Notes: generated by a model from the letters alone, not told the origin. A DNA stretch of 64,000 nucleotides from Thermanaeromonas toyohensis ToBE (GCF_900176005.1 NZ_LT838272.1:613587-677586); one strand, 5' to 3'; numbered from the stretch's first letter, positions 42,923-52,777 are shown. A program made the numbers and translations.

Positions 42923-44122
42923 TCATAGATAGATAACCATTTCCAGCTTTTGTAGGATGTCTAGATCGGCCAAAGGGTTCCCAGGTACAGCTATAAAGTA
43001 AGGGAGCTTTCCTCGGGTTATGGTTCCTAATTCGGCCTCTAAGCCCAATACTTGAGCTCCTGTGCTAGTGGCTGCTTTTAGAATAGCTAAGGTGGGCAGG
43101 CCAGCCGAACGGAAAAAAGCTAACTCATCTAGAAAGCTTTGGCCATGATATACTCCTGGAGCGCCGGCGTCGGTGCCCACTACCAGCCGGACTCCCAATT
43201 CATGGGCCTGAGCTATTTTTTGTAACTGATCCTCATAAGTACGTTTAATGATATCCTGTTCTTGGGGGCTATATTCTTCGGCTTTAGAGGTATTTAGACG
43301 ATTGACCACAGCAGCAATGGTTGGGACCCAAAAGGTCCCGTTATCAGCCATTCGTTTTAGAGTCTCCTTGCTTGCAAAATACCCGTGCTCGATGCTGTCC
43401 ACACCGGCTTCTAAGGCCTGGACTATAGCGGCATCGGAATTAGCATGGGCCATTACTTTAAGACCAAGGGAATGAGCTTCCTTTACCAAATACCGGAGCT
43501 CATCGGTACTGAATTGGAGGGGGCCTACTTCACCCCACTTGCGAAAGGTAATAAGCCCGGATACTATTATTTTTACTTGCTCGCATCCCTGTTCTACCAT
43601 ATCATTTAGGAGTCTCTTCCAGTCTTCCTGCCCTGTTAGACCAGGCCCTAGGAAGGAGCCATAATATCCTTTCTTCCGGAAAGCCTTCCCTGTGGCTACT
43701 ATACGGGGGCCTGGGTAATGGGCTTGTTCCACCCATTTCTTAGCCTCTAGATTCCATCCTGCCCCGTCACTACCATCCCGTATAGCTGTAATCCCGTACT
43801 CTAAGAAGAGGCCTAATTCTTTTTTTATAACTGAAGCCATGGCGCGGGCATCGGGCCAGCGGTTTAAGGAGGTCCGAAAATCCTGGCCGTCCAGGGCCAA
43901 GTGGACATGGGCATCGATGAGCCCGGGTAAAAGGGTTAAGTTAGGCAAGCGGAACTGCTGGGCTCCGGAGGGTTGGTATTCGGACTGGTGCACTATTTTT
44001 TCTATTTGGCCCCGGCGGATAAGCAAAGCCATTTGGGAGTGGAGGACCGGGCTTTCGCCATCCCAAAGATAGTCGACTAAAAGGTCCAGGTTAGTTTGGT
44101 GGTCTAAACGTAAGATTTTCAT
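42923..44122 (-). CDS. Amidohydrolase family protein (imidazolonepropionase/prolidase-like)
   Basis: This 399-residue metal-dependent hydrolase has the first metal motif LPGLIDAHVHLALDG, KVMAHANSD, the SIEHGYFAS histidine, and VVGTDAGAPG with the catalytic aspartate. It is of the group annotated as amidohydrolase, aryldialkylphosphatase-like or Xaa-Pro dipeptidase-like. The substrate cannot be assigned. It is convergent with lgt and shares a divergent promoter region with the SAM-switch transcript. Confidence 0.9.
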   Translation of the reverse strand: MKILRLDHQTNLDLLVDYLWDGESPVLHSQMALLIRRGQIEKIVHQSEYQPSGAQQFRLPNLTLLPGLIDAHVHLALDGQDFRTSLNRWPDARAMASVIKKELGLFLEYGITAIRDGSDGAGWNLEAKKWVEQAHYPGPRIVATGKAFRKKGYYGSFLGPGLTGQEDWKRLLNDMVEQGCEQVKIIVSGLITFRKWGEVGPLQFSTDELRYLVKEAHSLGLKVMAHANSDAAIVQALEAGVDSIEHGYFASKETLKRMADNGTFWVPTIAAVVNRLNTSKAEEYSPQEQDIIKRTYEDQLQKIAQAHELGVRLVVGTDAGAPGVYHGQSFLDELAFFRSAGLPTLAILKAATSTGAQVLGLEAELGTITRGKLPYFIAVPGNPLADLDILQKLEMVIYL

Positions 44123-44257
44123 AGGCTCACCTCCGGACAGGCACTATGCTACACCTTCTGTTCAGGAAAAGCAAGCCCGTACCGAATAGTGGCTACTGTA
44201 GTATTGTTTTCGAGCTGCTTTATTATCTGGCCGCCCTAAGCCTATAAAAAATTTACC

Positions 44258-44286
44258 TTGACAGGTATGGGTCACCATAATATAAT
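44258..44286 (+). promoter_or_regulatory. SigA-type promoter of the SAM-switch transcript
   Basis: A perfect TTGACA (44258-44263) and perfect TATAAT (44281-44286) are separated by 17 bases, about 40 bases before the SAM-I aptamer. Confidence 0.9.
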
Positions 44287-44326
44287 TAACTTAACTTTTC
44301 CGATGGAAAAACTAAATAAACCCAAA

Positions 44327-44430
44327 GCTCTTATCGAGAGTGGCGGAGGGACGGGCCCGATGAAGCCCGGCAACCGGCCTTAAGGCACGGTGCCAATTCC
44401 CGCAGGAAGGAATTCCTGGCAGATGAGAGC
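44327..44430 (+). promoter_or_regulatory. SAM-I riboswitch (S-box)
   Basis: The S-box signature is complete: P1 arm CTCTTATC, GAGAGTGGCGGAGGGA, GGCCCGATGAAGCCCGGCAACC, AAGGCACGGTGCCAATTCC and the closing P1 arm AGATGAGAG. It is followed by an intrinsic terminator. It senses S-adenosylmethionine and would control the two transsulfuration genes, which now start only after an intron inserted downstream. Confidence 0.95.
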
Positions 44431-44434
44431 TGGG

Positions 44435-44469
44435 AAAAAGGCTCTTCGTCTGGCGGAGAGCCTTTTTTA
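44435..44469 (+). terminator. SAM-I riboswitch terminator
   Basis: The stem AAAGGCTCT...AGAGCCTTT with an inner CG pair is followed by TTTTTT. The group II intron starts at the second base after the T run (44471). Confidence 0.93.
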
Positions 44470-44470
44470 T

Positions 44471-46361
44471 GTGCGCCCGGCATGGGCGTTAACTTGGTGG
44501 TGAGAGTCCACTGCAGGCGAGGCAGCACGAGCCTGCTAGCCGAAGGCAAGGGTGTCCATCGTGAGGTGGAATCCGAAGGAAGCCGGAGGCAAAGCCACGG
44601 CCCGATGAACAAGAACCCCATAAGAGGCTAAGCCGTTCGGATGAGCTGGCATAACACAGCGAAATCCCAGGCAGACATAAGGACGGCGGAGTATATGGGG
44701 CGGGCGCGGGGTGAAGGTTAACGCTCTTACCCGGGGAGGCCTGCCGGATAAGCCAGGTAGAGCTGGTAACCCGTGTCGGAAGGCACGGCTGAACTGGCAG
44801 GAGGAAGCTTTGGGCATAGTACCCTGGGGGTCATGAACTCCAGGGGAAGGCCCGAACATCAAGTCAGAGGTGGGACTGGTGCGTTCGCGAGAAGGGCGAA
44901 GAAAGCAGAAAACCCCGGAAGGGGCCTGCCCACAGGAGGAAGTGGTGAAGCCACGGGGGACTGGGGGAGGGCCGAGTTCTTCTCCGGCACAAGGCGGGAC
45001 GTCACCTCGCGGAGGCCAAGGTAGCGGCCTGATGGAGCAGGTGGTGGAAAGAAGCAACATGCTGGCCGCTTTGAGGCGGGTAGAGCGGAACGGAGGCGCG
45101 CCCGGCGTAGATGGCATCCCGACCGAACGGCTTCGGGACCAAATTCGTGCCGAATGGCCGCGCATCCGGGAGGAATTGCTTACAGGTACCTATAGGCCTA
45201 AGCCCGTGCGCCGGGTCGAAATCCCGAAACCCGGGGGAGGCAAGCGGCTATTAGGGATACCTACCGCAATGGACCGCCTGATCCAGCAGGCTCTCCTGCA
45301 AGTATTGACGCCCATTTTCGACCCGCAGTTTTCGGAGGCCAGTTACGGGTTTCGGCCTGGGAGGAGAGCCCATGATGCGGTAAGGAGAGCGCGTCAATAC
45401 GTGGAAGAAGGATACGAATGGGTCGTGGACCTGGACATAGAGAAATTCTTTGACCGGGTCAACCACGACATACTCATGGCCCGAGTGGCCCGAAAAGTGA
45501 CAGATAAGAGAGTGCTTACCCTTATCCGTCGCTATCTCCAGGCAGGTGTCATGGTAAACGGGGTGGTCGTAGAGACGGTGGAAGGGACGCCGCAGGGCGG
45601 GCCTTTAAGTCCACTTTTGGCCAACATACTCCTGGACGACCTGGACAAAGAACTGGAGAAGAGGGGCCACAAGTTTGTCCGCTATGCTGATGACTGCAAC
45701 ATTTACGTCAAGAGCAAGCGGGCGGGGGAGAGGGTCATGGCAAGTATCCGTAAGTTCCTGCAGGAACGGTTGAAGCTCAAAATTAACGAGCAGAAAAGTG
45801 CGGTAGACCGGCCGTGGAAACTGAAATTCCTGGGGTTTAGCATGCACAAGCGCAAGACAGGAGAAATTCTTATCCGCCTGGCGCCTCAGACCATCGAGCG
45901 GGTGAAAGGGAAAATTCGGGAGATAACTGCCCGGAATAAACCCGTGAGTATGGCCGAACGCATAGAGCGTCTCAACGCCTATTTGGGCGGGTGGATAGGA
46001 TACTTTGCCCTGGCCGAAACGCCCAGCGTTTTTGAGGAGATAGAAGGCTGGATGCGGAGGAGGCTACGCATGTGCCTCTGGAAGCAGTGGAAGCGAGTAC
46101 GGACCAGATATCGGGAGCTACGCGCATTGGGACTGCCGGAATGGGTGGTACATCAATTTGCTAATGCTCGCAAAGGGCCATGGTGGATGGCTCATGGTCC
46201 AATGAATAGAGCCCTGGGTAATGCCTATTGGCAGTCCCAGGGCCTCATGAGCTTAACCGAACGCTATTCTTGTCTTCGTCAAGCTTGATGAACCGCCGGA
46301 TGCGGACCCGCATGTCCGGTGGTGTGAGAGGACGGGGGCTAGCCGCCCCCTCCTACTCGAT
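44471..46361 (+). mobile_element. Group II intron (bacterial class C) with reverse transcriptase
   Basis: The 5' end reads GTGCGCCCGGCATGGGCG, a typical group II intron start, followed by about 400 bases of structured ribozyme domains I-III. The RT gene lies in domain IV. A domain V hairpin (about 46292-46323, GATGCGGACCCGCAT) and a domain VI hairpin (about 46329-46355) end in CGAT. The intron follows a terminator directly, the normal target of class C introns. Ends were set by eye and may shift by one or two bases. Confidence 0.88.
44870..46288 (+). CDS. ltrA: Group II intron reverse transcriptase/maturase
   Basis: This protein of up to 472 residues has the class C opening LMEQVVERSNMLAALRRVERNGGAPGVDG, RT blocks (PKPGGGKRLLGIPT, YGFRPGRRAHDAV, TPQGGPLSPLLANILLDDLD), the catalytic FVRYADD, and a group II maturase domain (RLNAYLGGWIGYFALAET). 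No HNH endonuclease domain is present, as usual for class C. The conserved part begins at the ATG 45031; the upstream GTG at 44870 has only a weak ribosome site, so the true start is uncertain. The frame is intact, so the intron could be active. Confidence 0.9.
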   Translation: MGLVRSREGRRKQKTPEGACPQEEVVKPRGTGGGPSSSPAQGGTSPRGGQGSGLMEQVVERSNMLAALRRVERNGGAPGVDGIPTERLRDQIRAEWPRIREELLTGTYRPKPVRRVEIPKPGGGKRLLGIPTAMDRLIQQALLQVLTPIFDPQFSEASYGFRPGRRAHDAVRRARQYVEEGYEWVVDLDIEKFFDRVNHDILMARVARKVTDKRVLTLIRRYLQAGVMVNGVVVETVEGTPQGGPLSPLLANILLDDLDKELEKRGHKFVRYADDCNIYVKSKRAGERVMASIRKFLQERLKLKINEQKSAVDRPWKLKFLGFSMHKRKTGEILIRLAPQTIERVKGKIREITARNKPVSMAERIERLNAYLGGWIGYFALAETPSVFEEIEGWMRRRLRMCLWKQWKRVRTRYRELRALGLPEWVVHQFANARKGPWWMAHGPMNRALGNAYWQSQGLMSLTERYSCLRQA

Positions 46362-46390
46362 GTATATGTAAGGGAAAGGGGGCTAGCCAC

Positions 46391-47524
46391 ATGCAGCTTA
46401 ATACTCTTCTTGTGCAGATAGGTGTAGGGGTAGATACCACTACGGGCTCCATCAGCATGCCTATCTACCAAACGGCCACCTTCCGCCACCCGGCCCTGGG
46501 GCAAAGCACTGGCTTTGATTACAGCCGGACGAATAATCCCACCCGGAAGGTTTTGGAAGATGGCCTAGCTATTCTAGAAGGAGGCTGCCGGGGCCTGGCC
46601 TTTGCCTCCGGTATGGCGGCTATCACCGCTATCCTTTATCTGTTTCGGCCTGGAGACCATCTCTTGGTATGTGAGGACCTTTATGGAGGGACTTATCGAC
46701 TCCTAAACCACGTAGCTGTAAACTATGGTCTAAAGTTTTCGCTGGTAGACACTACGGACTTGAAAGCGGTGAAGGAGGCTATCCAAGATAATACTAAGGC
46801 CATTTTCTTAGAGACACCGACCAACCCTTTGATGAAGATAACTGATATTGCGGCCATAGCAGCTCTAGCCAAGGAACACGGGTTGTTAACAATTGTAGAC
46901 AATACTTTTATGACGCCCTACCTTCAGCGTCCCCTGGAGCTGGGAGCTGATCTCGTGGTTCATAGTGCTACTAAGTACTTAGGGGGACATAATGATGTAG
47001 TTTTAGGAGCAGTAGTTTCTTCCCGGGAGGATCTAGCGGAAAGGCTGGCCTTTATTCAAAATACTGTAGGAGCTGTCCCAGGGCCCCAGGACTGTTGGCT
47101 GGTTATCCGGGGTTTGAAGACCTTGGCGGTAAGGTTAGATAGGGCCCAGGCTAATGCCTTTTATCTGGCTCGCTGGCTGGCCAGCCATCCTTTAGTGACT
47201 AAAGTATACTACCCTGGCCTTCCCGATCATCCTGGCCATGAGGTAGTCTTGCGCCAGGCCCGGGGCTTTGGAGCTATGCTATCCTTTGAGGTAGCCCGGC
47301 ATGAATTGGTGGAACAAATACTTAGCCGGGTTAAGGTTATCTCCTTTGCCGAAAGCTTGGGTGGGGTGGAAAGCCTCATCACCTTTCCCGAGCGGCAAAC
47401 CCATGCGGAAATCCCTGAGGAATTAAGACGCAAGATAGGCATAAATGACCGGTTACTGCGCTTGTCGGTAGGGCTGGAGGACCCCAGCGATCTCCAGGCC
47501 GACTTAGAGCAGGCTTTAGGGTAA
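46391..47524 (+). CDS. Cystathionine gamma-synthase-type PLP enzyme
   Basis: This 377-residue Cys/Met-metabolism PLP enzyme has YSRTNNPTRKVLEDGLAILEGG, FASGMAAITAIL, ETPTNPLMKITDI, the PLP lysine in VHSATKYLGGHND, and SLGGVESLITFPERQTHAEIP. It makes or splits cystathionine in methionine synthesis. It starts 30 bases after the intron, with AGGGAAAGGGGG upstream. Synthase versus lyase activity cannot be settled by eye. Sequence and S-box context favour MetB. Confidence 0.9.
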   Translation: MQLNTLLVQIGVGVDTTTGSISMPIYQTATFRHPALGQSTGFDYSRTNNPTRKVLEDGLAILEGGCRGLAFASGMAAITAILYLFRPGDHLLVCEDLYGGTYRLLNHVAVNYGLKFSLVDTTDLKAVKEAIQDNTKAIFLETPTNPLMKITDIAAIAALAKEHGLLTIVDNTFMTPYLQRPLELGADLVVHSATKYLGGHNDVVLGAVVSSREDLAERLAFIQNTVGAVPGPQDCWLVIRGLKTLAVRLDRAQANAFYLARWLASHPLVTKVYYPGLPDHPGHEVVLRQARGFGAMLSFEVARHELVEQILSRVKVISFAESLGGVESLITFPERQTHAEIPEELRRKIGINDRLLRLSVGLEDPSDLQADLEQALG

Positions 47525-47547
47525 GTAAAGGAAAGGGTTGAACTTGG

Positions 47548-48717
47548 ATGAAGTTAGGAACGCGGTTGATCCACAACAAATGGGCCCAAGACCCTTATAC
47601 TGGCGGGGTTAGTATTCCTATCCACCAGAGCGTCATATTTGCCCAGGAAAGCTTGGAAGAAGTAGGCGAATATGAGTACACCCGAACGGGCAACCCCACC
47701 CGGAAGGCTTTGGAGGAGACCATTGCCGAGTTGGAAGGTGGGAGATACGGGTTTGCCTTCGCTTCTGGTATGGCAGCTATAACGGCCGCCTTGTGCCTTT
47801 TCTCCGCCGGTGATCACTTACTGGTTTCTCAGGATATTTATGGTGGGACCTATCGAGCCCTGACCAGGGTGTTCAGCCGCTTCGGCCTGGAGATAACCTT
47901 CGTGGATACTACGGATCCTGACCAGGTGGCGGCCAACATCAAAGGTAACACCAGAGGATTGTACCTGGAGACCCCTTCTAACCCCCTGATGAAGATTACC
48001 GACTTACGGACGATGGCAGCCCTTGCTAAGGCAAGAGGTCTCATAACTATTGCCGACAACACCTTCATGACGCCCTACTGGCAACGGCCTTTGGAGCTGG
48101 GGATAGACGTGGTAGTCCATAGCGCCACCAAATACTTAGGGGGTCACAGCGACTGCCTAGCCGGGCTGGTGATAACCCAGGATGCCCGCCTGGCCCGGGA
48201 ACTGGGGATAGTGCAGAACACCTTGGGTGCCGTTTTGGCTCCCCATGAATGTTGGCTTATTTTGCGGGGAATTAAAACCTTAAAGGTGCGTTTAGAGCAA
48301 CAGGAGCGTACGGCGTCGTACTTGGCAGGATGGCTGGCTGGGTTACCAGAAGTGAAGTCGGTGTATTATCCCGGCTTGCTTAAACATCCCGGCCGGGAAA
48401 TCCACTTCCGGCAGGCTAGCGGTGCCGGGGGGGTGCTTTCTTTTCGCTTGGCTAATGCAGAATTAGCTCGCCGGGTAATAAACAATGTACGCCTTCCGGT
48501 GATCGGATCAAGCTTGGGGGCGGTGGAGAGTATTATTTCCCTACCGGCCACCATGTCCCACGCCAGCCTCCCGGAGGATCTAAAAGAGCGTTTGGGGATA
48601 ACTGTTGACTTAGTGCGGCTTTCAGTGGGGTTGGAGGAGGCTGAGGATCTCAAGAAAGATTTAGAAAGGGCTCTGAGGGAATTAAATCGGTTTAACATAA
48701 CTTTAACCCTGGAGTAA
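47548..48717 (+). CDS. Cystathionine lyase-type PLP enzyme (paralog of the preceding gene)
   Basis: This 389-residue protein has the same fold and motifs: YTRTGNPTRKALEETIAELEGG, FASGMAAITAAL, ETPSNPLMKITDL, PLP lysine in VHSATKYLGGHSD and SLGAVESIISLPATMSHASLP. Two tandem paralogs under one S-box fit MetB plus MetC (beta-lyase), giving homocysteine from an activated homoserine and cysteine. Confidence 0.9.
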   Translation: MKLGTRLIHNKWAQDPYTGGVSIPIHQSVIFAQESLEEVGEYEYTRTGNPTRKALEETIAELEGGRYGFAFASGMAAITAALCLFSAGDHLLVSQDIYGGTYRALTRVFSRFGLEITFVDTTDPDQVAANIKGNTRGLYLETPSNPLMKITDLRTMAALAKARGLITIADNTFMTPYWQRPLELGIDVVVHSATKYLGGHSDCLAGLVITQDARLARELGIVQNTLGAVLAPHECWLILRGIKTLKVRLEQQERTASYLAGWLAGLPEVKSVYYPGLLKHPGREIHFRQASGAGGVLSFRLANAELARRVINNVRLPVIGSSLGAVESIISLPATMSHASLPEDLKERLGITVDLVRLSVGLEEAEDLKKDLERALRELNRFNITLTLE

Positions 48718-48748
48718 TTAAGTATTAACATAAACACTGTATAATGAA

Positions 48749-48785
48749 CCCTGGTAGGCTAAACCTGCCAGGGAAAATTGTTTTT
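48749..48785 (+). terminator. Terminator after the transsulfuration genes
   Basis: A 10-bp stem CCCTGGTAGG/CCTGCCAGGG with one G-U pair and loop CTAAA is followed by AAAATTGTTTTT. Confidence 0.85.
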
Positions 48786-48818
48786 ATAATCTAGAATTTA
48801 AGGAGGAAATAGGCTAAT

Positions 48819-49937
48819 ATGCAACTTAACTTTAAGGATAGGGGCTGGCGTAAAAGGTTTATTGTAGGAGTTATTGTAGTAACGCTAGCCCTGGGCTTAG
48901 TCGGGTGTGGTTCCCCCAAACAGGAAGGAAAGGCTACACCTGACCAGGCTGGGCAGCAAGCTTATGTGAGTCTTAACGGAGCCGGAGCTTCCTTTCCTTA
49001 TCCTCTTTACAGTAAATGGATACAAGAATATAAGAAACTCAATCCTCAAGTAATCATTGACTATCAATCCATAGGGAGTAGCGGCGGAATCAATAATATC
49101 TTGCAAGAAACAGTAGATTTTGGGGCCAGCGATGCTCCCATGAAGGATGAACAGCTAGCTAAAGCCCCTAGACCTATAATTCACATCCCTACAGTTGCTG
49201 GAGCCGTAGTAATTACCTATAATTTAGAAGGAATAAAAAGCGGCTTGAAACTTACCCCAGAAGTGATTGCCGATATCTTTTTAGGCAACATTAAAAAGTG
49301 GAACGATAGCAGAATTACCTCCCTTAACCCTGATCTCCAGCTTCCCGACAAGGAAATAGTTGTTGCCCACCGTTCTGATGGTAGTGGTACTACTAACATT
49401 TTTACTGATTACTTGAGCAAGGTTAGTCCTACTTGGAAGGAAAAAGTAGGAAGCGGAACTTCAGTCCAGTGGCCGGTAGGTATTGGAGCCAAGGGTAACG
49501 AAGGTGTAGCAGGTACTATAAAACAGACACCAGGTGCCATAGGATATGTCGAGCTAGCCTATGCAGTGCAGAACAAGTTACCTTACGCCTTAATTAAGAA
49601 CAAGGCTGGTAAGTTTGTAGAACCCACCTTAGATACCACCACGGCAGCCGCGGCCGGTGCAGTAGCTAATATGCCCGAAGATATGCGGGTATCTATAACG
49701 GATCCCCCAGGTGATAACGCCTATCCCATCGCCGGCTACACGTATATTTTGGCATATAAAGACCAGAAGGATAAACTTAAAGGTGAAGCCCTGGCCAAGT
49801 TCCTGTGGTGGGCCATCCATGACGGCCAAAAATATGCTAAAGATCTACTTTATGCCCCCCTACCTGAGAATGTCGTAAAGATGGCTGAAGTTAAGATAAG
49901 ACAGATGAATTATCAAGGTACACCATTTATTAAGTAA
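48819..49937 (+). CDS. pstS: Phosphate ABC transporter substrate-binding lipoprotein
   Basis: This 372-residue protein has a lipobox LVGCGS and PstS motifs: LNGAGASFPYPLYSKWIQEY, YQSIGSSGGINNILQETVDFGASDAPM, VVAHRSDGSGTTNIFTDYLSK and TPGAIGYVELAYA. It binds phosphate outside the membrane. It leads the pst operon and is separated from pstC by a strong terminator, so it can be made in excess. AAGGAGG precedes the ATG. Confidence 0.96.
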   Translation: MQLNFKDRGWRKRFIVGVIVVTLALGLVGCGSPKQEGKATPDQAGQQAYVSLNGAGASFPYPLYSKWIQEYKKLNPQVIIDYQSIGSSGGINNILQETVDFGASDAPMKDEQLAKAPRPIIHIPTVAGAVVITYNLEGIKSGLKLTPEVIADIFLGNIKKWNDSRITSLNPDLQLPDKEIVVAHRSDGSGTTNIFTDYLSKVSPTWKEKVGSGTSVQWPVGIGAKGNEGVAGTIKQTPGAIGYVELAYAVQNKLPYALIKNKAGKFVEPTLDTTTAAAAGAVANMPEDMRVSITDPPGDNAYPIAGYTYILAYKDQKDKLKGEALAKFLWWAIHDGQKYAKDLLYAPLPENVVKMAEVKIRQMNYQGTPFIK

Positions 49938-49967
49938 AGGCTTGAGGTGGAAATAAAATGGCTATAT

Positions 49968-50009
49968 AAGGGGATATTCCGGGGTTTTCCTCGGAGATCC
50001 CCTTTTTTA
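49968..50009 (+). terminator. Terminator/attenuator between pstS and pstC
   Basis: A stem AAGGGGATATTCCG paired with CGGAGATCCCCTT (one mismatch) and followed by TTTTTT lies between pstS and pstC. A TATAAT at 50047-50052 downstream may give pstCAB its own promoter, though no convincing -35 lies at 17 bp. Confidence 0.85.
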
Positions 50010-50100
50010 AAACGCATTTCTTGCGCTCGCCCGAATCTTTTTATGCTATAATAGAACCTGTCGATTGAAAGTATTAACGCTTCCTGCTGGAGGCTTTTTG

Positions 50101-51024
50101 ATGAATAAAGGGAAAGACACTTTTTTCCTCCAAATAACTCGTCTAGCTGCTTTAAGCATCGTATTTATAATCGGTGTTATGGCTTATGAGTTGTTCCGCG
50201 GTTCGGAGTTGGCCTTCAGTCGTTTTGGGTTAGGGTTTCTTACAGGCTCTGAATGGGATCCTGTACACGGTAAATTTGGAAGCTGGCCTTTGATCTATGG
50301 CACCTTAGTTTCCTCCCTGGTGGCCTTGGCCCTGGCTGTACCTTTAAGTTTAGGCGCAGCTATTTTCCTTGCCGAATTGGCTCCTCCCTGGCTCCGGGAA
50401 CCCCTTTCCTTTTTAGTGGAACTTCTGGCTGCTATTCCTAGCGTGGTGTACGGGCTGTGGGGGCTTTTTGTATTAGTACCCTGGTTGCGAGCTACGGTAC
50501 AGCCTTTGTTGGGCAAAACCTTGGGATTTATACCTTTGTTTCAGGGACCGCCTTTGGGGGTAGGGATGCTAGCAGCGGGAATGGTGCTGGCCATTATGAT
50601 CCTTCCTATTATCACTGCGGTTTCACGCGAAGTTTTACTGGCTGTACCCCAATCCCAACGGGAGGCCATGTTAGCCTTAGGAGCCACCCGCTGGGAAACT
50701 ATTCGCCGGGCTGTCCTGCCCTATGGACGTTCGGGAATCATAGGAGCTATTATTTTGGGTTTAGGCCGAGCCCTGGGCGAGACTATGGCGGTGACCATGG
50801 TGATTGGAAATAAGCCCCAGGTTTCGGCCTCTTTGTTTGAACTCGGTCAAACTATAGCCAGCGTGATAGCCAATGAATTTAGTGAGGGCTTTGATGAGCT
50901 ACACTTGTCAGCCTTAATCGCCTCAGCTTTGCTCCTCTTTATGACTACTTTGAGTGTAAATATTATCGCCCGTCTTTTGGTTTGGAAGGTGAGCAATGTG
51001 CCTCAAGGAGTGAGCCGAGAATAA
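50101..51024 (+). CDS. pstC: Phosphate ABC transporter permease PstC
   Basis: This 307-residue permease has six or so membrane spans, LAAIPSVVYGLWGLFVL and the EAA-like loop LGATRWETIRRAVLPYGRSGIIGAIILGLGRALGETMAV typical of PstC. I chose the ATG at 50101 with TGGAGG eight bases upstream; a TTG at 50065 would place it on the -10 side of the promoter region. Confidence 0.93.
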   Translation: MNKGKDTFFLQITRLAALSIVFIIGVMAYELFRGSELAFSRFGLGFLTGSEWDPVHGKFGSWPLIYGTLVSSLVALALAVPLSLGAAIFLAELAPPWLREPLSFLVELLAAIPSVVYGLWGLFVLVPWLRATVQPLLGKTLGFIPLFQGPPLGVGMLAAGMVLAIMILPIITAVSREVLLAVPQSQREAMLALGATRWETIRRAVLPYGRSGIIGAIILGLGRALGETMAVTMVIGNKPQVSASLFELGQTIASVIANEFSEGFDELHLSALIASALLLFMTTLSVNIIARLLVWKVSNVPQGVSRE

Positions 51025-51869
51025 TGGTAAGCCGGAAGTTTAAGCGGAAATGGTGGAACCGGTTCATGCTTTCCCTTACAATACTGGCCACTGGTATAGC
51101 CCTGGTACCCCTGGCCAGCATTTTGGTATATGTGGCCCTTAAAGGCTTACCTGCCTTGAATTGGGAATTTTTCACCCAGCTTCCTAAAGCGGTGGGAGAG
51201 CCTGGGGGTGGGCTGGCCAACGCCATTTTAGGCACTATTATCCTTGTTTTATTGGCTGCTGGTATAGCTTTACCTTTGGGTATTCTTACCGGTATTTACC
51301 TAGCAGAGTTTGGGAAAGATCGCGTGGCCTTTATTGTCCGTTTCCTGTGCGATGTCTTGACCGGCGTTCCTTCCATCATCGTTGGTATTGTAGTCTATAG
51401 CACCGTAGTTTTAACTATGAAGCGCTTTTCAGCCCTGGCAGGCGGTATAGCCTTGGCCATAATTATGCTACCGTTGGTGGCCAGGTCTACTGAGGAAATG
51501 TTAAGACTTGTACCGCATAGCCTGCGGGAAGCCTCCTTAGCTTTGGGTGCTACCCAGGGCCGTACTATCCGGAGCGTAGTGCTGCGCAGCGCCTTGGGCG
51601 GGATAGTGACTGGGGCCATGTTGGCTATAGCCCGGGTGTCCGGGGAAACAGCACCTTTATTGTTTACAGCCCTCAATAGCCGGTACTGGCCTACAGGCTT
51701 GGATGAGCGTATAGCTTCCCTGCCGGTATATATCTTTACGTACTCCACTACACCCTACGAAGACCTGCATCGCCTAGCCTGGGGGGCAGCTTTAGTACTG
51801 GTAACCATGGTTTTAGGGACCAGTGTAGCAGCAAGGCTTGCGGCCAAGAAGGTTAACGGGGGGAAATAA
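51024..51869 (+). CDS. pstA: Phosphate ABC transporter permease PstA
   Basis: This 281-residue permease has [75 protein letters not shown] and [18 protein letters not shown], all typical of PstA. Its ATG overlaps the pstC stop (TAATG), so the two are coupled. Confidence 0.94.
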   Translation: MVSRKFKRKWWNRFMLSLTILATGIALVPLASILVYVALKGLPALNWEFFTQLPKAVGEPGGGLANAILGTIILVLLAAGIALPLGILTGIYLAEFGKDRVAFIVRFLCDVLTGVPSIIVGIVVYSTVVLTMKRFSALAGGIALAIIMLPLVARSTEEMLRLVPHSLREASLALGATQGRTIRSVVLRSALGGIVTGAMLAIARVSGETAPLLFTALNSRYWPTGLDERIASLPVYIFTYSTTPYEDLHRLAWGAALVLVTMVLGTSVAARLAAKKVNGGK

Positions 51870-51873
51870 GCCC

Positions 51874-52632
51874 TTGTCAGTTAAGATAAAGGTAGAGAAT
51901 TTAAATGCTTGGTATGGCCGGAACCATGTGTTAAAGGATATTAATATAGAAATAAAAGCCAATAAAATCACGGCTATTATTGGACCTTCAGGATGTGGTA
52001 AGTCTACTTTCATCCGCTGCTTGAACCGGCTACATGAAGTCGTACCTGGGGCTCAAGTTAAGGGGCATGTTTGGGTGGATGGGCAGGATCTATATGCTCT
52101 TGGAGTGGATCCTACTGAGGTGCGGCACCGTATTGGAATGGTGTTCCAAAAACCAAATCCCTTTCCAACTATGTCTATTTTTGAAAATGTAGCTGTCGGT
52201 GTCCGGATACACGGATTAAAACCGGGGGTTAAACTAGAAGAGATAGTGGAGCGTAGCCTACGCATGGCCGCACTATGGGAGGAGGTTTCTGATAGGCTTT
52301 ATACTTCAGGAGTTAGCCTTTCAGGAGGGCAACAGCAACGCCTTTGCATTGCCCGAGCCTTGGCTGTAGAGCCCGAAGTCTTGCTTCTGGATGAACCTTG
52401 TGCTTCTTTAGATCCTATATCTACTTTAAAAATCGAAGATCTCCTGGTGGAACTTAAGAAAAATTATACCATAGTGATCGTAACCCATAACATGCAACAA
52501 GCAGCTCGTGTCTCGGATTATACTGCCTTCCTGCTCGACGGTGAACTAGTGGAGTATGGTCCTACACCGGAGATTTTTACCCGGCCGCAGGACAAGCGCA
52601 CAGAGGATTACATTACTGGTCGCTTTGGTTAA
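51874..52632 (+). CDS. pstB: Phosphate ABC transporter ATPase
   Basis: This 252-residue ATPase has [17 protein letters not shown], Walker [27 protein letters not shown] (PstB-specific), signature [15 protein letters not shown], Walker [13 protein letters not shown] and [13 protein letters not shown]. The start is TTG at 51874 with GGGGGGAAA upstream. No phoU follows. Confidence 0.95.
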   Translation: MSVKIKVENLNAWYGRNHVLKDINIEIKANKITAIIGPSGCGKSTFIRCLNRLHEVVPGAQVKGHVWVDGQDLYALGVDPTEVRHRIGMVFQKPNPFPTMSIFENVAVGVRIHGLKPGVKLEEIVERSLRMAALWEEVSDRLYTSGVSLSGGQQQRLCIARALAVEPEVLLLDEPCASLDPISTLKIEDLLVELKKNYTIVIVTHNMQQAARVSDYTAFLLDGELVEYGPTPEIFTRPQDKRTEDYITGRFG

Positions 52633-52777
52633 AAAGAATTAGGGCTGGATGTATAGGCCTAAAGACGAGGAAGGATAAACGATGGGCTAGTAGAGGAGGT
52701 TTATTTGTAAGTTATAGCCGAGGAGGATGGAAGGCATAATAAGGTGGAAGGTATAAACTAAAAGGGGGAAAAGGAAA

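Noticed and set aside
50021..50052. TTGCGC/TATAAT promoter for pstC
   Set aside because: The spacing is 20 bases; only the -10 is convincing.
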